Source: Sphaerochaeta sp032144095 (GTDB taxonomy: Bacteria > Spirochaetota > Spirochaetia > Sphaerochaetales > Sphaerochaetaceae). Taken from it: 64,000 nucleotides of DNA. The DNA is taken from assembly GCF_032144095.1 (NCBI RefSeq), contig NZ_JAVSNJ010000007.1:1-64000 (forward strand), written 5' to 3'. This document shows, in pieces, positions 60,889 through 64,000 of the stretch. Every line of letters starts with the position of its first letter. The stretch's first letter is position 1. Below the pieces are notes generated by a model. It made no database searches and was not told the DNA's origin. It saw only the letters and a list, made by a program, of their open reading frames with translations. The position numbers were made by a program, and so were the translations under genes.

Positions 60889-60920
60889 GGGGATAAGGCT
60901 TTGATGCCTTATCCCCTCTT
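60889..60920. terminator. Terminator between the lipoprotein gene and metK
   Basis: GGGGATAAGGC / GCCTTATCCCC (11-bp perfect stem, 6-nt loop TTTGAT) between two convergent stops. TCTT follows in the plus direction; it could act in both. Confidence 0.75.
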
Positions 60921-60928
60921 CCATTCTC

Positions 60929-62077
60929 TCAGATCTTGAGCTCTATGATCTCTTCCCAGGGGGCATCGCTCTTGCCAAAGTGGCCGTAGTTTACCATCTT
61001 CTGGTAGATTGGCCTAAGCAGGGAGAAGGTGGTGATGATACCGAATGGGGAGAGGTCAAACTTCTCCCTGACCAGGTCCTCGAGCCTGCTGTCATCCACA
61101 ACGCCTGTGCCGAAGGTATCGACATAGACTGAAATGGGGTATGGAACCCCGATAGCATAGGAGAACTGGACCTCACAGCGTTGGCAGAGATGGTTGGCAA
61201 CCAGGTTCTTGGCCACAAAGCGTGCCATGTAGGCAGCTGAACGGTCAACCTTGGAGGGATCCTTCCCACTGAAGGCACCACCGCCATGGCGGCCCATTCC
61301 GCCGTAGGTATCCACAATGATCTTCCTTCCTGTAAGGCCGGTGTCACCGGCAGGGCCGCCAATGACAAACCTCCCGGTTGGGTTGATGTAGAACTTGGTC
61401 TCTGCAGTTAGCATGCCGCTCTGCTTGAGGACCGGGTTGATGACTTCCTTGGTGAGGAATGAGGCAACCTGCTCCCTTGTTGCACTCTCCCTGTGCTGGT
61501 GGCTTATGACAACCGAGTCGATACGGATGGGCTTGCCATCCTTGTAGACGACCGATACCTGGCTTTTTGAGTCAGGAAGCAGTAGTGGTGCCTTACCTGC
61601 CTTACGCAGTTCGCTTGCCTTCTGGAGCAATGCATGGGCCCACATGACAGGGGCAGGCATGAGAGAAACTGTCTCGTCACATGCATAGCCGAACATCATG
61701 CCCTGGTCTCCGGCCCCCTGTTGCCCATAGAGGCTTGAGGAAGCGGTCACTCCTAGGGAGATGTCCGTTGACTGGGTCTTGGTGAGGTTGGTCACCTTCA
61801 GTGTCTTGTAGTCAAAGCCGGTACCGGGCTCGGTATACCCGATTTCCTTAACGGTGGCCCGTACGATCGCTTCTATGTCTATTGTTGCATTGGTGGTGAT
61901 CTCTCCGCCGACTATGACGGTGTCAGTGGTTACAAAGACTTCACAGGCAACCCTGCTGTACTGGTCCTGGCTAAGGCAGGCATCGAGCACTGCATCCGAA
62001 ATCTGGTCACAGACCTTGTCAGGATGTCCTTCGCTTACCGATTCTGAGGTAAAAATATGTGTACCGTTTTCTAACAT
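60929..62077 (-). CDS. metK: S-adenosylmethionine synthetase
   Basis: Makes SAM from methionine and ATP. The 382-residue protein has all MetK signatures: SVSEGHPDKVCDQISDAVLD near residues 13-32, GAGDQGMMFGYACDE near 117-131, the phosphate loop GGGAFSGKDPSKVDRSAAY near 254-272, and SYAIGVPYPISVYVDTFGTG. The ATG has AAGGAAGG eight bases upstream, and that site is covered by a hairpin in the leader. It is monocistronic and convergent with the lipoprotein gene. SAM demand by the radical SAM enzymes here (YgiQ, NrdG) fits its presence but is not special. Confidence 0.97.
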   Translation of the reverse strand: MLENGTHIFTSESVSEGHPDKVCDQISDAVLDACLSQDQYSRVACEVFVTTDTVIVGGEITTNATIDIEAIVRATVKEIGYTEPGTGFDYKTLKVTNLTKTQSTDISLGVTASSSLYGQQGAGDQGMMFGYACDETVSLMPAPVMWAHALLQKASELRKAGKAPLLLPDSKSQVSVVYKDGKPIRIDSVVISHQHRESATREQVASFLTKEVINPVLKQSGMLTAETKFYINPTGRFVIGGPAGDTGLTGRKIIVDTYGGMGRHGGGAFSGKDPSKVDRSAAYMARFVAKNLVANHLCQRCEVQFSYAIGVPYPISVYVDTFGTGVVDDSRLEDLVREKFDLSPFGIITTFSLLRPIYQKMVNYGHFGKSDAPWEEIIELKI

Positions 62078-62204
62078 AAAACCCTTCCTTTAGAGACTGC
62101 GGAAGGGGGAACAAAGTGCAACATGATATGATGTTACGCTCCCCTTTTAGCAAGTTTCTTTATTGACGTCTGCAAGCCGGGAGGCTGTCAAATCGACGTC
62201 ATTA
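62078..62204 (-). promoter_or_regulatory. Structured metK leader with alternative pairings
   Basis: Reading the minus strand: a 7-bp stem TGACGTC/GACGTCA (62201-62195, 62170-62164) encloses a small AGCC/GGCT hairpin; then AAGGGG (62146-62141) can pair with CCCCTT (62108-62103), enclosing a 7-bp hairpin GTAACAT/ATGTTGC (62137-62131, 62124-62118). The same CCCTTCC (62107-62101) can instead pair with GGAAGGG (62088-62082), which is the metK ribosome binding site. The two pairings exclude each other. It does not match a SAM riboswitch class I recognise. Two candidate promoters (TTGTAA-17-TAGTAT; TTGACA at 62191-62186) differ in how much is transcribed. Confidence 0.55.
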
Positions 62205-62332
62205 CCAGCCATACTATCAAAAAAGGGAAAACCTTACAAGGATAGTGGTTGCCCTGCAAAGAGAAGAGGTAATAATTTTCTCCCTATGAAGCAGATAAGG
62301 ATAGGAACAGCATAAAACTGCAGAGAATTCTA

Positions 62333-62362
62333 TTTACATAACAATAATTGTTATGTTATAAA
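62333..62362 (+). promoter_or_regulatory. Promoter of the ArsR-type regulator, leaderless
   Basis: TTTACA, 18-bp spacer, TATAAA, then 7 nt to the ATG at 62370. No Shine-Dalgarno sequence is present. Confidence 0.65.
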
Positions 62363-62372
62363 TATTGTTATG
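62337..62372. promoter_or_regulatory. Operator palindrome of the ArsR-type regulator
   Basis: CATAACAATAATTGTTATG (62337-62355) is a perfect inverted repeat with 9-bp arms, filling the spacer between -35 and -10. A third half-site ATTGTTATG (62364-62372) overlaps the start codon. Binding would block RNA polymerase, so autoregulation is likely. Confidence 0.75.
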
Positions 62373-62891
62373 AACACTATACTCCTATCAGACGACAGGG
62401 ACCTGAAGATTTTCATGCATCCTCTTAGGCAGAAGATGCTCAACCTCCTGGCCATAAAGGGCATGATGACAGCCAAGCAGGTAGCAGACACCCTTGCTAT
62501 CACCAGCTCAAGTGCCAAGCATCATATCCTCAAGCTTGTTGAGCTTGGGGCAGTTGAAGTTGACCACACTGAACTGGTCCACGGGATTACGGCTATCTAT
62601 TACAGGAGGACGGATGCTACCATCAGCATAGGGGTAGCGGAAGGAGGGGCAAAGGAAGCCGTGGCCCAGAACCTCCTGAAGGAGGTGCAGGAGGGGTTCT
62701 TCTCAAAGGCCAGCACTCTCGAAACTGTCCAAGGTTCTTTCATGGGTGACATGTTGACAGGCGTGGTGCATCTTACCCCTATCGAGAGTGAGGAACTTAT
62801 CGCCTTGATCCGCTCCTATATTGCCGGTCATGAGCAGAAGAAAGAGGGTACCGTTCCATTTGTCTACTCGTTGGTTGCCTACCATGCCTAA
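62370..62891 (+). CDS. ArsR-type winged-helix transcriptional regulator
   Basis: The 173-residue protein has an N-terminal winged helix: FMHPLRQKMLNLLAIKG, then MTAKQVADTLAITSSSAKHH, where the recognition helix is SSSAKHHILKLVELG, and a wing AVEVDHTELVHGITAIYYR. No CxC metal-binding motif is seen, so it probably senses an organic ligand through its C-terminal half (about 85-173), which includes GGAKEAVAQNLLKEVQ. It overlaps the MFS transporter start by 8 bases and is likely to repress the pair through the palindrome over its own promoter. Confidence 0.82.
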   Translation: MNTILLSDDRDLKIFMHPLRQKMLNLLAIKGMMTAKQVADTLAITSSSAKHHILKLVELGAVEVDHTELVHGITAIYYRRTDATISIGVAEGGAKEAVAQNLLKEVQEGFFSKASTLETVQGSFMGDMLTGVVHLTPIESEELIALIRSYIAGHEQKKEGTVPFVYSLVAYHA

Positions 62892-64000
62892 TTCCTATTC
62901 CATGAGAAATTATCTGGTTGTGCTCTTTCTGGGGTACCTCTCACTTGGGATCGCCATTCCCGCCATGAGCCTTATCATCGTGAGCAAGGGTTTTTCTCTG
63001 GCACTTTTGGGCACAGCTGTCCTCTGTTTTTCGACATCTGTCATGGTCTTTGAGGTTCCAAGCGGCATCTTCTGTGATGCCAGGGGAAGGCGACTCGGCT
63101 TTCAGATGGGATTGTTGTTCAATCTGGTGGGAAGCCTTTTGCTGTTTACCCAAAGCTTGGCACTGATCCTTTTGGGGTTTGCCTGCAATGGGGTAGGAAG
63201 GGCCTTCACTTCAGGCAGCCTTGATGCCCTCTTCATCGAGAACCATCTGAAGGCGGGAAGACCTCTCGAGGAAGTGATGCTCGCCATGGAAGTTATATCG
63301 GCCGTCGCCCTGGCCTTGGGATCCATAGTGGGGGGCTTTCTGCTTACCTTGGGAAAGAGTGGGCCCCATCTGGCTGACACCCTTCTCTTCTGTAGGATAC
63401 TTCTGCTCTTCCTCTGTATGGTTTTGGTATCAGTTTTGATTCCCAAGGATCAATTTCAGAGGAAGGAAGAGCATCCCTCTTTTTTGAACAAGGCAAAACT
63501 GCTTTTCCAGTCCCTGCAAGGCAACAGGTTTGTGCAGGTGTATATGCTGTTTTCCTTGCTCCAGGGTTTTCAGCTCGCCTCACTGGAGAGCTATTGGCAA
63601 CCATACCTGAAACTCTTGCTCTCATCTGATGGCAAGCTTTGGGTCTTGGGGCTGGTTGGAGGATCTGTCTTTGCAATTAGCATCGTAGGTTCCTTATTGG
63701 GAAAGGTTCTGATGCAAAAGGTGAGGCCTTCGGCCATCTTCCTGACTGTGATCACTTTTTCCTTATTGCTGGAACTGGTACTTGCAATTACCAGAACACC
63801 CATCCTGTTTGTGGCAGTGTATCTGGCTATCTACCTGGCCCTTGGTTGTGTTTCTGTTGTTGGAGGGTATCTGCTTAACCTGAGCCTGGAGGCCCAGGTA
63901 CGCTCGTCAGTGTTGAGCCTCAGTTCGTTTGCTCTCCAAGGTGGAGGCCTATTCAGCAGCCTATTGGCTATTGTTGTCCTCACCCATGTATCCATCCCCA
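62884..64000 (+). CDS. MFS transporter (partial, runs off window end)
   Basis: The open frame from the ATG at 62884 reaches the window edge after 372 codons without a stop, so the C-terminus is missing. It has at least ten hydrophobic helices. The loop between helices 2 and 3 reads PSGIFCDARGRRLGFQMG, the GxLaDrxGrr-type MFS signature, and the charged central loop (IPKDQFQRKEEHPSFLNKAK) separates the two halves. This is the pattern of drug or metabolite exporters. Translation is coupled to the regulator gene it overlaps, which suggests inducible efflux of the ligand that regulator senses. Confidence 0.85.
   Translation, partial: MPNSYSMRNYLVVLFLGYLSLGIAIPAMSLIIVSKGFSLALLGTAVLCFSTSVMVFEVPSGIFCDARGRRLGFQMGLLFNLVGSLLLFTQSLALILLGFACNGVGRAFTSGSLDALFIENHLKAGRPLEEVMLAMEVISAVALALGSIVGGFLLTLGKSGPHLADTLLFCRILLLFLCMVLVSVLIPKDQFQRKEEHPSFLNKAKLLFQSLQGNRFVQVYMLFSLLQGFQLASLESYWQPYLKLLLSSDGKLWVLGLVGGSVFAISIVGSLLGKVLMQKVRPSAIFLTVITFSLLLELVLAITRTPILFVAVYLAIYLALGCVSVVGGYLLNLSLEAQVRSSVLSLSSFALQGGGLFSSLLAIVVLTHVSIP

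Noticed and set aside
62186..62191. TTGACA as the -35 of the only metK promoter
   Set aside because: No acceptable -10 lies 16-18 bp downstream; an upstream promoter is at least as good, so the start is left open.

Overview
The window looks like the replication-origin region of a free-living anaerobic spirochaete. My inference is a Sphaerochaeta-like member of the Spirochaetota. It rests on gene content, a cyclophilin-FKBP fusion of a type known from Treponema, oxygen-sensitive enzymes (class III ribonucleotide reductase, flavodiiron protein) and the absence of flagellar genes here; no 16S gene is present to confirm it. No insertion sequences, prophage or CRISPR arrays were seen, and coding density is high.

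Layout. 1-2.9 kb: a small secreted protein, then divergent KDG kinase and KDPG aldolase genes around a KdgR-like operator. 3-8.5 kb: a GNAT acetyltransferase and a three-gene Fe(III)-type ABC importer. 8.6-15.8 kb: an intracellular GH28 polygalacturonase, a thymidine-kinase-like protein with deoC, a NUDIX/aldo-keto reductase/YigZ operon and an M28 peptidase. GH28 with KDG kinase and aldolase fits pectin or galacturonate breakdown. 15.97-16.65 kb: four serine tRNAs covering all Ser codons, a tRNA-Arg(GCG) and the SRP RNA. 16.7-22.6 kb: a diguanylate cyclase, dnaX-ybaB-recR, a DnaJ/TerB protein and a GH63/MGH1-like glycosidase. 22.8-35.1 kb: a lipid kinase, the ygiQ-MATE-nagA-pepD-glutamine amidotransferase run, a flavodiiron protein, a YgjP-like metallopeptidase, a LysO-like exporter and a TraB protein. 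35.4-39.4 kb: a parA-parB-PPIase-radA operon. 39.5-40.3 kb: nfu and a centromere-like gap with three parS sites; a fourth lies inside the PPIase gene. 40.3-44.9 kb: gyrB-gyrA, divergent from dnaA. 45-52.5 kb: dnaA-oriC-dnaN-recF-DUF721-rpmH-rnpA-yidC-jag. 52.6-55.7 kb: nrdDG behind an NrdR box and a cobalamin riboswitch. 56-60.9 kb: a predicted beta-barrel protein and a large repeat-rich lipoprotein. 60.9-64 kb: metK with a structured leader, then an ArsR-type regulator with an MFS transporter cut by the window end.

The most interesting signals are regulatory. (1) nrdDG appears to be under both NrdR and B12 control, with a hairpin covering the ribosome binding site. (2) The metK leader has two mutually exclusive pairings, one of which sequesters the ribosome binding site. 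(3) At least nine genes, including dnaA and parA, have a promoter -10 box only 6-9 nt before the start codon and no Shine-Dalgarno sequence, pointing to leaderless or near-leaderless mRNAs. (4) oriC has a very regular DnaA-trio element of eight units. (5) One parS site is embedded in the intrinsic terminator of nfu.

All functional calls come from motif reading and family knowledge; no database search was run.
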